Assembly (NCBI RefSeq): GCF_023556335.1
Contig: NZ_JAIKTS010000004.1
Location: 68,752-132,751 of the forward strand
Length of the DNA: 64,000 bases
Direction: 5' to 3'
Source of the DNA: Stenotrophomonas mori
GTDB lineage: Bacteria; Pseudomonadota; Gammaproteobacteria; Xanthomonadales; Xanthomonadaceae
Below, piece after piece: positions 28,707 through 38,181 of this stretch. Each line of letters begins with the position of its first letter. The stretch's first letter is position 1. Made by a program: the position numbers and the translations under genes. The notes under the pieces are model-generated. The model saw only the letters and a list, made by a program, of their open reading frames with translations, did not search any database and was not told the origin of the DNA.

Positions 28707-31610
28707 TCACGCCGGTCCCAGCGACGCCAGCAGCTCGGCCAGCGGACGCGGCCGCCCGAGCAGGTAGCCCTGCACCTGGTCGCAGCCGTGCGCCACCAGC
28801 CAGTCCAGCTGTCCCTGCGTCTCCACGCCCTCGGCCACCACCACCAGGCCCATGCCGTGGCCCAGCGACAGCAGCGCGCGGCAGATGGCGGCATTGCGCG
28901 GGTTGCGCTCGACATCGGCGACGAAGGCACGGTCGATCTTCAGCGCATCCAGCGGCAGGTGCTGCAGGTAGGACATGCTGGAGAAGCCGGTGCCGAAGTC
29001 GTCCAGCGCGACCGCGAACCCGTTGGCGTTCATCCGCTCCAGCACCTGCATCGCCTGCGCCGGATTGCGCATCAGGCTGCTCTCGGTCAATTCCATCTGC
29101 AGCGCGCCCGGCGGCAGCCCGCAGGCCGCCGCGGCACGCACGAAATCCCCGGCCAGGTCGGTGTTGAACAGCTGCATCGCCGACACGTTGACCGCGACCG
29201 GCAGGCCCGCCCAGCCATTGGCGGCCAGCACCTGGCCGGCACGCGCGGCGGCCTGGATCACCCAGCGGCCGAGCGCGATGATCTGCCCGGTGTCCTCGCA
29301 CAGCTGGATGAAGTCCGCCGGCGGAATGTAGCCGCCGCCGGGCTGCGGCCAGCGCAACAGAGCCTCCAGCAGCGCCGGCGCACCGCTGGCGGCATGCCGG
29401 ATCGGCTGGAAATGCAGCTCGAATTCGTTGCGTTCGATGGCCAGGTGGATGCGTCCGGCCAGCTGCAGGCGTTCGGCATGGCGGCGCGCCAGGGCCTGGT
29501 CGAAGCGCAGCACCACCACGCCGTTCTCGCGCGCGGCATGCGCGGCCTTCGCGGCATGGCCCAGCACCTGGTCGGCGCGGCTGCCATCGTCCGGACACAC
29601 GGCCACGCCGATGCGCGGCTCCAGCTGGTGGAAGGAGTCGCGCCCGCGCACCGGCTCGGACACGGTGTCGCGCACCGCCCGCAACGCGCGCTCCGCTTCG
29701 TGCGTGGCAGTCACCGCCAGGACGAAGTCCTCCGCCGGCTGGTAGGCCAGCAGCCCGTAGCGCAGGCCGAGCGCGCCCAGCCGCGCCACCACCGCCTGCA
29801 GCACCTCCTCGCCGGCCTCGCGGCCCAGGGTATCGGTCACCAGCTGCAATCCGCGCAGCTGCACGTGGATGACCGTGTAGGGGTCCGCACGGCTGTCCAG
29901 CCGTTCGGCCAGGGCCTGGACCATCAACAGCCCGGTGCCCGGGTGGTGGCTGGCGCGCCAGGCCAGGTCCCGCTCGTACGCCAGCCGCTGGCTGACGTCC
30001 TCGGCCAGCAGCAGCCCCGATGCGCGGCCGTCGAACTCGAGCCACGCCAGGTGCGCGACGACCTCGAACCGGCGGCCATCGCGCCGGCGGTGCATGTGCA
30101 CGCGCGCGGATGCATCGCGGCCGTGGCGCACGTCCTCCAGGGTGCGCAGGATCTCCTCGTGGCTGTCCTGGGGGCGGATGTCGGGCAGGCCCATGGCCAG
30201 GAATTCGCCACGGCTGTACCCATAGCGTTCGATCGCCGCCTGGTTCACCTCGAGGAACCGCAGCGTGGCCGCATCGAAGATCCAGACCGGCGCCGGGTTG
30301 CGGTCGAACACCAGCCGGAACTGCCGCTCCGCCTGCTGCACCCGCGCCTGGCTGCGCACCCGCTCGGTGATGTCGGTGACCACCCCGGTGACCCGTGGCT
30401 GCGGGGTGCGCCGGCGCACGCGATCGCCCTGCACCGACAGCCAGCGGTGCGAGCCGTCGTGCAGCCGCAACCGGAACAGGGCGCTGACCGCGCGTCCGGT
30501 GTCCAGGGCCCCGGCCACCTGCGCCTGCAGCGCCGCACGGTCCTGCGCATGCACATGGTCATAGAACACCTGCAGGCTGGCCTGCCGCAGCGGCAGGGCG
30601 AGCATGCGCCGGGTGAGCGCCGACCAGTTCAGGAGGCGCCCCTCGCCGTCGATCGACCAGGTGCCGACCTTGCCGACTCGGTGCGCCAACGCCAGCTCGG
30701 CGGCGCCGGTGCGCAGCGCCTCGGCCAGCCGTGCCTGCCGGCGGGCGCCGCGGTGCACGTTGTGGAACAGGTAGGCGAACCCGCCCAGGTACAGGAGGTA
30801 GATGCCGATGGCCACGGCCAGGTGGGTCCGCCACGACGCCATGATCTCGTCGTACGGCAGGCCCGCGAACACCACCAGCGGATAGTCGCGCGGCGCGTTG
30901 AGCGCGGCGACGCGGCGGATGCCGTCGCCGCCGCTGTCGGCCAGCAGCGAGGCCAGCGGCAGGTGCGGTGGCCGTGCCAGCGAACGCTCCATCGCCGCGG
31001 GGTCCAGGCTGTGCGCCAGCAGCTGGCCATGGCGGCTGGCGACCGATACCAGCCCGCGGTCGCCGGTATCCAGGCTGCCGACCACACGCTCGAAGAGCGC
31101 CAGGTGCAGCCGCGCCAGCAGCCACTCCCCGGGCTGCAGCGGCACCGCGGTGCGCAGCACCAGCCCCCCGTCGGGAACCGCCTCCAGTCCTCCGACATAC
31201 AGCTCGCCGGTCAGCACGCGGTGCTGCGGCAGGGTCCAGTGCCGCAATGTCGGATCACCGCGGCCGCCGGACAACGGCGCGCCGTCGTCGTCGACCACCG
31301 TGACCGCGGCGATGTCGCCGTGCCGTTCCAGCAGCACCCGCAGGCTGGTCGCCAGCAGCGAGGACGCCTGCTCCGGCGACTGCCGCCGGTACTCGCGCCC
31401 GTGGCTGGCCACGCCCCGCAACGCCCGCTCCAGGGTTGCCAGCTCGGCGCGCAGCAGGCGCTCGCCACCGGTCGCCAGCGCCAGGCTCTGGCGCTGCGCC
31501 GACTGCAGCCGGCCGTCCCGGTCGCTCCAGAGCATCGCCACCAGCGATGCCGCCAGCAGCAGCGCGATCAGGACACCGAACGCGGTGATCGGACGCAGTG
31601 CGGGACTCAT
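28707..31610 (-). CDS. Membrane PAS-GGDEF-EAL signalling protein, GGDEF degenerate
   Basis: A 967-residue c-di-GMP signalling protein. Order: helix 1 (about 8-28), a periplasmic sensor region (about 30-255), helix 2 (about 260-280), a PAS domain, a second PAS domain, a GGDEF-like domain and a C-terminal EAL domain (about 720-960). In the GGDEF domain the signature is replaced by PAEDF, so cyclase activity is unlikely. The EAL domain keeps EALLRW, NVSAMQL, ELTES, DDFGTGFSSMSYL, KIDRAFV and AEGVE, so phosphodiesterase activity is likely. ATG 31610 begins the first helix. An antisense frame across this gene is open but reflects GC-rich codon use. Confidence 0.92.
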   Translation of the reverse strand: MSPALRPITAFGVLIALLLAASLVAMLWSDRDGRLQSAQRQSLALATGGERLLRAELATLERALRGVASHGREYRRQSPEQASSLLATSLRVLLERHGDIAAVTVVDDDGAPLSGGRGDPTLRHWTLPQHRVLTGELYVGGLEAVPDGGLVLRTAVPLQPGEWLLARLHLALFERVVGSLDTGDRGLVSVASRHGQLLAHSLDPAAMERSLARPPHLPLASLLADSGGDGIRRVAALNAPRDYPLVVFAGLPYDEIMASWRTHLAVAIGIYLLYLGGFAYLFHNVHRGARRQARLAEALRTGAAELALAHRVGKVGTWSIDGEGRLLNWSALTRRMLALPLRQASLQVFYDHVHAQDRAALQAQVAGALDTGRAVSALFRLRLHDGSHRWLSVQGDRVRRRTPQPRVTGVVTDITERVRSQARVQQAERQFRLVFDRNPAPVWIFDAATLRFLEVNQAAIERYGYSRGEFLAMGLPDIRPQDSHEEILRTLEDVRHGRDASARVHMHRRRDGRRFEVVAHLAWLEFDGRASGLLLAEDVSQRLAYERDLAWRASHHPGTGLLMVQALAERLDSRADPYTVIHVQLRGLQLVTDTLGREAGEEVLQAVVARLGALGLRYGLLAYQPAEDFVLAVTATHEAERALRAVRDTVSEPVRGRDSFHQLEPRIGVAVCPDDGSRADQVLGHAAKAAHAARENGVVVLRFDQALARRHAERLQLAGRIHLAIERNEFELHFQPIRHAASGAPALLEALLRWPQPGGGYIPPADFIQLCEDTGQIIALGRWVIQAAARAGQVLAANGWAGLPVAVNVSAMQLFNTDLAGDFVRAAAACGLPPGALQMELTESSLMRNPAQAMQVLERMNANGFAVALDDFGTGFSSMSYLQHLPLDALKIDRAFVADVERNPRNAAICRALLSLGHGMGLVVVAEGVETQGQLDWLVAHGCDQVQGYLLGRPRPLAELLASLGPA

Positions 31611-31922
31611 GGTCAGGTGCAACGCACTTCTCCCTCCCTCGGCGATCGCTCGGCGGTCATGGGCACGCGGCCCGTCCTGTCCGGCCACTCCCGGCACCGG
31701 CTCCTTCCCGCGCTGTCCCCCGACCGCGCCCCCGGCACTTCGTCCCCCGCCGCCCCGCGGGTTCCCCGGCAAGGGACGTGCCCGCAGCATGCAGCACAAC
31801 GCCGCCGACGGGAAGGCTCGCCGCCGCGGATACGCCAGCCGCCCGCTGCCGCCACGGCGGCCTCGCCCCGGTTCCGGGCAAGCCGCTAAACTGCGCCTTC
31901 TCCCGCATGCCCCGGAGCCCGC
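31611..31922. other. Intergenic region, divergent genes
   Basis: 312 nt between the starts of the EAL protein and the M13 peptidase. I see no coding sequence, clear hairpin or repeat. It must hold promoters for both genes, but none stands out in this GC-rich sequence. Confidence 0.6.
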
Positions 31923-34004
31923 ATGGCACTGCACCGTTCGATCACCGCACTGGCCATCGCCGCGGCCCTGTCCCTGCCCGGCTGTGGCGACAACACCCCC
32001 GCACCGCCCGACACCGTGCCCGGCCCGCAGGGCGGCAGCGTCGGTTTCGACGCCGCCGGCATGGACCGCGGCGTCGCCGCGGGCGACAACTTCTTCGACT
32101 ACGCCAACGGCGGCTGGGTGCAGCGCACCGAGATCCCGGCCGACCGTTCGAGCTTCGGCAGCTTCAACGTGATCGCCGAGCAGACCCTGGCCGCTACCCG
32201 CACGATCATGGAAGAGGCCGGCAAGGCCGGCGATGGTGACAGCGAGGTCCGCAAGATCGGCGACTACTACGCCGCCTACATGGACGAGGCCGGCATCGAG
32301 GCGCGCGGCACCGTGCCGGTGCAGGCACAGCTGCAGGCCATCGCCGGCATCGCCGACACCCAGGCCCTGGCCAGGGCGCTGGGCGGCACCCTGCGCGCCG
32401 ACGTCGACCTGCTCAACGCCACCGACTTCTATACGCCGCACCTGTTCGGCCTCTGGGTGTCGGTGGACCTGCTGCAGCCGGACCGCAACGCGCCCTATCT
32501 GGTGCAGGGCGGCCTGGGCATGCCCGACCGCGATTTCTACCTGGAAGGCGGCCGCATGGCCGAGCTGCGCAAGGCCTATGAAGGCTATGTCGCGCGGCTG
32601 CTGGAGCTGTCCGGCGATGCCGACGCTGCCGCCAAGGCCGCGCGCATCGTCGCGCTGGAAACGAAGATCGCGCGCGCCCACGCCACCCAGGAAGAGACCA
32701 ACGACGTCGAGAAGGGCGCCAACCCCTGGAAGCAGGCCGACCTGGCCGCCAAGGCGCCGGGCATGGACTGGGCGGCGTTCCTCGACGCGGCCGGCCTGTC
32801 GGCGCAGCAGGACTTCATCGTGTGGCAGCCCGAGGCCGTGGCCGGGCTGTCGAAGCTGGTCGCCGGCGAGCCGCTGGACGCGTGGAAGGATTACCTCGCC
32901 TTCCACGCGCTGGATGAAGCTGCACCCTACCTGCCCAAGGCCTTCGCCGACGCGCACTTCGCCTTCCACGGCACCGCGATGAGCGGCACCCCGCAGCAGA
33001 GCGAACGCTGGAAGCGTGCCGTCAGCGAGACCAACACCGCCATCGGCGAGGCGGTCGGCAAGATCTACGTCGAGCGCCACTTCGACGCCGCCACCAAGGC
33101 CCGCGCCGACGAGATGGCCAGGAACATCATCGCCGCCTTCGCCAAGCGCATCGAGGCGCTGGAATGGATGTCGCCGGAGACCAAGGCGCACGCCCAAGCA
33201 AAGGTCGCCGGTCTCAAGGTAGGCATGGGCTACCCGGACAAGTGGCGCGACTACAGCGCGCTGGAAGTCAAGCGCGACGACGCGCTGGGCAACGCGCAGC
33301 GCGCGGCGCTGTTCGAGTACCGGCGCAACCTCGCCAAGCTGGGCCAGCCGGTGGACCACGGCGAATGGGCGATGCTGCCGCAGACCGTCAATGCGATGAA
33401 CGTGCCGCTGGAGAACCGCCTGGTGTTCCCGGCCGCGATCCTGCAGGCGCCGTTCTTCGACGGCGCGGCCGACGACGCGGTCAACTACGGCGCGATCGGC
33501 GCGGTGATCGGCCATGAGATCAGCCACGGCTTCGACAACGCCGGCGCGCTGTTCGACGCGACCGGCAAGCTGCACAACTGGTGGACGGCCGGCGACCTGG
33601 AGCAGTTCAACGCCGCCGGCGACGCACTGGCCGTGCAGTTCAGCCGCTACGAGCCGTTCCCCGGCGTGCACGTCAACGGCCGCCTGACCCTGGGCGAGAA
33701 CATCGCCGACGTGGCCGGCCTGGCCACCGCCTACGATGCCTACCGGCTGTCGCTGCAGGGCACGCAGGAGCAGACGCTGGAAGGCTTCACCCCGGACCAG
33801 CGCTTCTTCCTGGGCTTTGCCCAGGCCTGGCGCAGCAAGGCCCGCGAGCAGGCCCTGCGCAACGCGCTGCTGACCAACGTGCATGCGCCGGGCCAGTTCC
33901 GCGCCCTGACCGTGCGCAACCTGGATGCCTGGTACCCGGCCTTCGATGTCGAGCCGGGCCAGGCGCTGTACCTGGCGCCGGAGGAACGCGTCAAGGTCTG
34001 GTGA
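31923..34004 (+). CDS. M13 family zinc metallopeptidase (neprilysin/PepO-like) lipoprotein
   Basis: Envelope endopeptidase of 693 residues. It begins with a lipoprotein signal ending LSLPGC (cysteine 21), then the large helical M13 N-domain (about 45-430) and the catalytic domain with HEISH (histidines near 531 and 535) and the downstream zinc ligand in ENIADVAGL (near 592). FFLGFAQAW and the C-terminal EERVKVW are family hallmarks; the terminal tryptophan is typical. All catalytic residues are present. It likely trims peptides in the periplasm or at the surface. Confidence 0.95.
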   Translation: MALHRSITALAIAAALSLPGCGDNTPAPPDTVPGPQGGSVGFDAAGMDRGVAAGDNFFDYANGGWVQRTEIPADRSSFGSFNVIAEQTLAATRTIMEEAGKAGDGDSEVRKIGDYYAAYMDEAGIEARGTVPVQAQLQAIAGIADTQALARALGGTLRADVDLLNATDFYTPHLFGLWVSVDLLQPDRNAPYLVQGGLGMPDRDFYLEGGRMAELRKAYEGYVARLLELSGDADAAAKAARIVALETKIARAHATQEETNDVEKGANPWKQADLAAKAPGMDWAAFLDAAGLSAQQDFIVWQPEAVAGLSKLVAGEPLDAWKDYLAFHALDEAAPYLPKAFADAHFAFHGTAMSGTPQQSERWKRAVSETNTAIGEAVGKIYVERHFDAATKARADEMARNIIAAFAKRIEALEWMSPETKAHAQAKVAGLKVGMGYPDKWRDYSALEVKRDDALGNAQRAALFEYRRNLAKLGQPVDHGEWAMLPQTVNAMNVPLENRLVFPAAILQAPFFDGAADDAVNYGAIGAVIGHEISHGFDNAGALFDATGKLHNWWTAGDLEQFNAAGDALAVQFSRYEPFPGVHVNGRLTLGENIADVAGLATAYDAYRLSLQGTQEQTLEGFTPDQRFFLGFAQAWRSKAREQALRNALLTNVHAPGQFRALTVRNLDAWYPAFDVEPGQALYLAPEERVKVW

Positions 34005-34024
34005 CGCGACCGCAGGCGACGACC

Positions 34025-34058
34025 ACGGACAACGGGCGCTTCGGTGCCCGTTGTCCGT
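34025..34058 (+). terminator. Hairpin with UUCG tetraloop after the M13 peptidase
   Basis: ACGGACAACGGGC and its complement form a 13-bp stem, extended by two pairs to a UUCG tetraloop, 20 nt after the stop. UUCG loops are very stable. A short T/G run follows. Confidence 0.75.
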
Positions 34059-34194
34059 TGGCCCGCCAGGCCCGAGAACCCCGCGCACCCGCCACCCGTG
34101 CAGCAGCGCGGCCACGGGCACCCGCCGATGGCACCCTCACCGGCACGCCGGCGGGAGGGCGCCAGGACCGGCCGCCGCGCTTGCGGCGCCGGCC

Positions 34195-35112
34195 CTATTC
34201 CGGCCAGCGCATCAGGATCGCCGGATCCACGCCCACCCGTGCGCACGCATGCGCGGCCGCCCCATCGTCCAGCGCGCCACGGAACACCGGCGCCAGGCGG
34301 CGCAGCACCGGTATGGCCACCGCCGACTGCAGCCGCCGACGGCTACCGATCCTCCGCTCCGCCCAGTCCGACAGCAACGCCCGGCCGGCGGCCAGGAACA
34401 CTTCGCGCGACACGCCGGACAACGGTACCGGCAACCGCACCGCGCCGAGCACCTCGAGCACTTCGCGCGAACGCCCGTCCATCCGCAGCCGCGGCTGCTG
34501 TGCTTCGAAGTAGGCGCCCACCTGCGCCTGGCTGGCCGGCACGTCACGCGCCCCGAGCGCTTCGGCCACGCGCCGGTACTCGTCGTAGTAGCGGTCGGCC
34601 ATCGCCGGCGGCACCGCGCGGCAGTACCGCCGGCATCCTTCGAGGAAGCCGTAGGCCTCGGTGACGTGGACCCAGGTGAGCAGCTCCGGATCGTCGGCGG
34701 CGTAGGCGCTGCCGTCGGGCAGCGTGCCCGTCACCCGCGCATGGATCCGGCGCACCCGCGCGATCTGGCGTTCCACCAAGGCGGTCGGAGCGAAACTGGT
34801 ATCGGCGACGAAGCGGGTGGTGCGGCGCAGGCGCCCGACCAGGTCCTCGCGGAAGTTGGAATGGTCGTAGACCCCCGCCAGCGCGCGCGGGTGCAGCACC
34901 TGCAGCATCAGTGCGCACAGGCCGCCGGCGAGCATGCCGGGAAATTCGCCGTGGACACGCCAGGTCACGCTGTCCGGGCCGAACCAGCCGGGGTCGCCCA
35001 ACGGCGCATCGTAGGCCTGGTTGTCACGGTCGCGCGGGAAGGCCCCCAGTACCCAACGGCGGATGGAGGCGGTGGCGGAGAACGGTCCGGGAGCACGCGG
35101 CATGGTGCGCAT
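34195..35112 (-). CDS. Oxygenase MpaB-type DUF2236 protein
   Basis: A 305-residue helical protein of the DUF2236 family, related to the catalytic domain of latex-clearing protein and fungal MpaB. Conserved features are the VTWRVHGEFPGMLAGG segment, LHPRALAGVYDHSNFR, the second histidine block TWVHVTEAYGFLEG and the arginine-rich end. In latex-clearing protein such histidines bind heme; the function here is not established. ATG 35112 is used; ATG 35103, three codons later, is also possible. Confidence 0.82.
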   Translation of the reverse strand: MRTMPRAPGPFSATASIRRWVLGAFPRDRDNQAYDAPLGDPGWFGPDSVTWRVHGEFPGMLAGGLCALMLQVLHPRALAGVYDHSNFREDLVGRLRRTTRFVADTSFAPTALVERQIARVRRIHARVTGTLPDGSAYAADDPELLTWVHVTEAYGFLEGCRRYCRAVPPAMADRYYDEYRRVAEALGARDVPASQAQVGAYFEAQQPRLRMDGRSREVLEVLGAVRLPVPLSGVSREVFLAAGRALLSDWAERRIGSRRRLQSAVAIPVLRRLAPVFRGALDDGAAAHACARVGVDPAILMRWPE

Positions 35113-35434
35113 CGTAGCCCAGGCGCTGCGCGCGCCCGCCGCGGCCGCGGCCCGGCGGCGGGACGTCCCGCCTCATCGGCGGGCGCGTCGGCACGCCGGC
35201 ACCCCCGATGTGCGGGCGCAGCACGCCGCGCCCGTTCCAAGCGTTCTTTCCGCGGTTTAAGCGCTGCCGCAGCGCAAAAACCGCCCTCCCGTCCCGGCGC
35301 CGGCACGCGCAGCCGTTCGCTGTCTTCGCGCCGCGCCCATTGCCAAGCCGCATGAAAGTGCTAGAACTGGAAGCGCCAAATCGTTCCACGCCGCATCCGC
35401 CGCTCGTTCCAGAAGCAACTGCAAGGAGCTCACC
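35113..35434. other. Intergenic region with one small hairpin
   Basis: 322 nt between divergent genes. It holds GCGCTGC-C-GCAGCGC (35261-35275), a self-complementary sequence followed by five A residues. No coding sequence is apparent, and no promoter can be named with confidence. Confidence 0.5.
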
Positions 35435-36037
35435 ATGATCGCGTTGTTCAAAGGTTTGGGGTTGTTGTTGCAGGACAATGAGCTGTACCGCAGCCCGTTC
35501 GAGAAACAGGTCGAACACTGGAAGCGCCTCAGCGACGAACAGATACGCGACGAGGTCGCGCTCCTGGCCAAGGCCAAGTGCCAGTGGCTGATGGTGTCCA
35601 TCGTGCTCTGGCAGGCGTCCTCGCTGCTGATCCTGGGACTGATCACCAACTATCTGTGGCGCGATGATTTCCACATCACCTTCACCCGGGTGGTGGTGGT
35701 GGTCGGCTCCTGGGTGGCGATCCTGTTCGTGATCTGGTTCATGGCCAACATGTTCGACCATACCGCGGGCTTCGAGCGCTGGATGAAGGCGTTCAACAGC
35801 CGCGCCCGCATCAGCTCCGATGCCGACAGCGTGGACGAGGTCGCCGAGGCGCTGGAGATGGCCCGCCATTACCCCGAGGTACTGGACTACAAGCAGGCGG
35901 TCACCGCCAACCGCGAACTGCGCCACGAGGACATCCGCATCATGCGCGAGCTGGGCCGCATGCGGCAGCACTCGCAGCTGGTCGGCGAACTCAACCACAT
36001 CGGCGACGACGGCCTGCGCCTGCAGCCCGCGTTCTGA
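35435..36037 (+). CDS. Two-helix inner-membrane protein of unknown function
   Basis: A 200-residue protein with an amphipathic N-terminus, two membrane helices at about 52-72 (WLMVSIVLWQASSLLILGLI) and 85-108 (VVVVVGSWVAILFVIWFMAN), and a long charged helical C-terminus rich in Arg and Glu. I do not recognise a family. AAGGAG lies six bases before the ATG, an unusually good site for this window, so expression may be substantial. No neighbour suggests a role. Confidence 0.75.
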   Translation: MIALFKGLGLLLQDNELYRSPFEKQVEHWKRLSDEQIRDEVALLAKAKCQWLMVSIVLWQASSLLILGLITNYLWRDDFHITFTRVVVVVGSWVAILFVIWFMANMFDHTAGFERWMKAFNSRARISSDADSVDEVAEALEMARHYPEVLDYKQAVTANRELRHEDIRIMRELGRMRQHSQLVGELNHIGDDGLRLQPAF

Positions 36038-36091
36038 CGCCTGCGCGCGCCGGCGGCCTGCACGGCCCCGGCGCGCCCTGCCTGCGGTGCG

Positions 36092-38059
36092 TTACGGCCA
36101 GGACGCCGGCAACGGCCAGCGCACCAGTGCATCCCCGCACAGCCCCCATACGGCAGCGCCGTCGGGACTCCAGGCCAGCCTGCGCAGATCCCAGCAGCGG
36201 TCGTGGTCGACGCGCAGCCGCTGCGACTGGCCGGTCTCCAGGTCCCACACCGCGGCCACCACGCCCCCACGGTTGCCCGCCAGTGCCAACCGCCGGCCAT
36301 CGGGCGAGCCGGCCGCGGCATTGAGTGCATCCAGCCCCGGCAGCGCCGGCGAGCGGCGCACCTCGCCGGTCGCCACGTCGACGACATGCATCCCCGGCGT
36401 GCGCTGGCGGTCTTCCATCAGCACGAACCCCACCGCGATCCAGCCACCACGTGCGGATGCGAACGGGGCCGGCACCCACTGCGCCATGCCGGCGGCATCG
36501 TGCGGATCGGCCTCGCCGAACCGGCGCGGCAGCGGGATCGTCCGCACCACCCTTCCGCTGTGGCCGTCCAGCTCGGCCAGCCCCGCCGCGTCCTCCACCC
36601 AGAACGGCGCGCCCGGGGCGTCCCACTGCACCGGCTTCATTCGGGTATTGCCCGGAAAGCCGGCATCCATCAGCGCCTGGCGCGGCGCGGAGAAACGGCG
36701 TCCGGCGTGCCAGGGGAGGCCGTCGCCGGCAACGGGACGGGCCACGCTCCAGAGGCTGAAGCGCTGCTGCCCGTCCTGATGGTCGTGGCGATAGGCCTGC
36801 GGCACGCCGCCGCCATCGTGCATGAAGCGCAGGTAGGCGTCGCCGGCCACCCCCGGGGAGTCGTAGTGCAGCGGGTGCACCGATGGCGCCGCGGCCTCCA
36901 CCTCGAAGCGCAGCACCTGCCCGGGCATGGCCAGGTAGGCGACCTTGCCGTCGCGGTCGCCGGCCAGCTGCCAGCGCGACACGTCCGGATCCGGCGCGCG
37001 CCACACGGTCCGTGGCGTGCCGCCGTCCGCCGCGGCCCAGCGCAGCAGTGCGAATGGACGCGGCTGCACCAGCAGCACGCTGCCGTCGGCCAGCGGCAGC
37101 AGTTCCGCCGCGTCGAAGGTCTGTTCGGACAGCACCCGCGGGATCACCAGCATCCGCGTGGCGGCGAAGCCCGGCTCATCGGCCGGCGCCACCGGCACGG
37201 GTTCCACGATCGCCGCCAGCGGGGCCGCCGGAGGCATCCAGTCCCGCGCATCGGCACCCAGCTGCAGGTCCGCGCCCGGCAGCGCGCGCAGGGCCGCCGA
37301 CAGCGATGCGAACAGTGGTTCCGGCACCCGGCTGCGGCTGATCCGCGCCGACGGACCACTGCCGAGGATGTTGAAGTCGGCCAGGGCCCGCAACTGCTGC
37401 AGCACCCCGCCGGCGGGGTTGGGCCATTCGTCGACGCGGCGCAGGTTGACCACGGTGGCCGGGCGCCCCATCGCCTCGTCCACCTGCATCACCCGCACCT
37501 CGATGCGGCTGCGGGAACGGCCGGCAACGCCGTGGCGCTGCTCGTCGCTGGCACTCCAGCTCGCGAACGGCACCCGCAGCGCGGCCAGGGTGTCGCTCTG
37601 CGCAGAGTAGGCCGGATCGCGCTGCAGGCGCGCCAGGCGTTCCGGAAGCTCCTCGGCCAGCAAGGCACCGTCGGCGACCGCGCGCTCCAGCGCCGGCAGG
37701 TCGGCGCGCTGCACGTACTCGGCCTTCAGCTCCGGGCGGCGCGCCATCATCACCCCGCCCCAGCCATGCGCCATGTAGGCCACGCGGGTGCGTTCGACGG
37801 GCGCCTGGAAGCGGCCCTGCGGCGCCAGCGCGCCCTGCACCGCAGGCAACACCCGGTCGAACGGCAGCGCGACCAGCAGTTCCACCTGCGGCAGCGGCTT
37901 GCCGCCCCTGGCCAGCAGCGGCACCTGCAGCGATGCCGGCAAGCGCCCGTCGATTTCGGCCTGGGACGTAGCCACCACCTGCCAGCCAGGCGGCAGCGCG
38001 GCGGCCGCGGCGATCGCCGGCAGCACCATTCCCGCAAGCCACACCATCCGCTTCCACAT
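36092..38059 (-). CDS. Secreted protein with C-terminal beta-propeller-like repeats
   Basis: A 655-residue protein with a signal peptide (MWKRMVWLAGMVLPAIAAAA). The N-terminal half (about 25-290) contains VVATSQAEIDGRLPASLQVP and a segment on membrane-like surfaces, VAYMAHGWGGVMMARRPELK, that I cannot place in a family. The C-terminal half has WD40/propeller-type units, for example VVAAVWDLETGQ and LRRLAWSPDGAAVWGL. A role in substrate binding is plausible for the propeller; the function is unknown. It lies 122 nt from the M28 peptidase gene on the same strand. Confidence 0.75.
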   Translation of the reverse strand: MWKRMVWLAGMVLPAIAAAAALPPGWQVVATSQAEIDGRLPASLQVPLLARGGKPLPQVELLVALPFDRVLPAVQGALAPQGRFQAPVERTRVAYMAHGWGGVMMARRPELKAEYVQRADLPALERAVADGALLAEELPERLARLQRDPAYSAQSDTLAALRVPFASWSASDEQRHGVAGRSRSRIEVRVMQVDEAMGRPATVVNLRRVDEWPNPAGGVLQQLRALADFNILGSGPSARISRSRVPEPLFASLSAALRALPGADLQLGADARDWMPPAAPLAAIVEPVPVAPADEPGFAATRMLVIPRVLSEQTFDAAELLPLADGSVLLVQPRPFALLRWAAADGGTPRTVWRAPDPDVSRWQLAGDRDGKVAYLAMPGQVLRFEVEAAAPSVHPLHYDSPGVAGDAYLRFMHDGGGVPQAYRHDHQDGQQRFSLWSVARPVAGDGLPWHAGRRFSAPRQALMDAGFPGNTRMKPVQWDAPGAPFWVEDAAGLAELDGHSGRVVRTIPLPRRFGEADPHDAAGMAQWVPAPFASARGGWIAVGFVLMEDRQRTPGMHVVDVATGEVRRSPALPGLDALNAAAGSPDGRRLALAGNRGGVVAAVWDLETGQSQRLRVDHDRCWDLRRLAWSPDGAAVWGLCGDALVRWPLPASWP

Positions 38060-38181
38060 GCCCGTGCCCGCCCTCGAAAGCCCCGTGCGGGCGTGGGGAC
38101 GGATGATAGGGCAGCGCGACGCAACGCACGCCTTCCATCCGCAGCGGCGGCCTCCCCGGCGCGGAGAGGCCGCCGGGCGCC

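Noticed and set aside
28788-31889. A 1033-codon frame on the + strand across the EAL protein
   Set aside because: Histidine- and arginine-rich low-complexity translation, antisense to a gene with clear domains.
28707-34121. A very long open frame on the minus strand running through both the EAL protein and the region antisense to the M13 peptidase
   Set aside because: Only 28707-31610 has domains; the rest is the antisense shadow of a GC-rich coding sequence.
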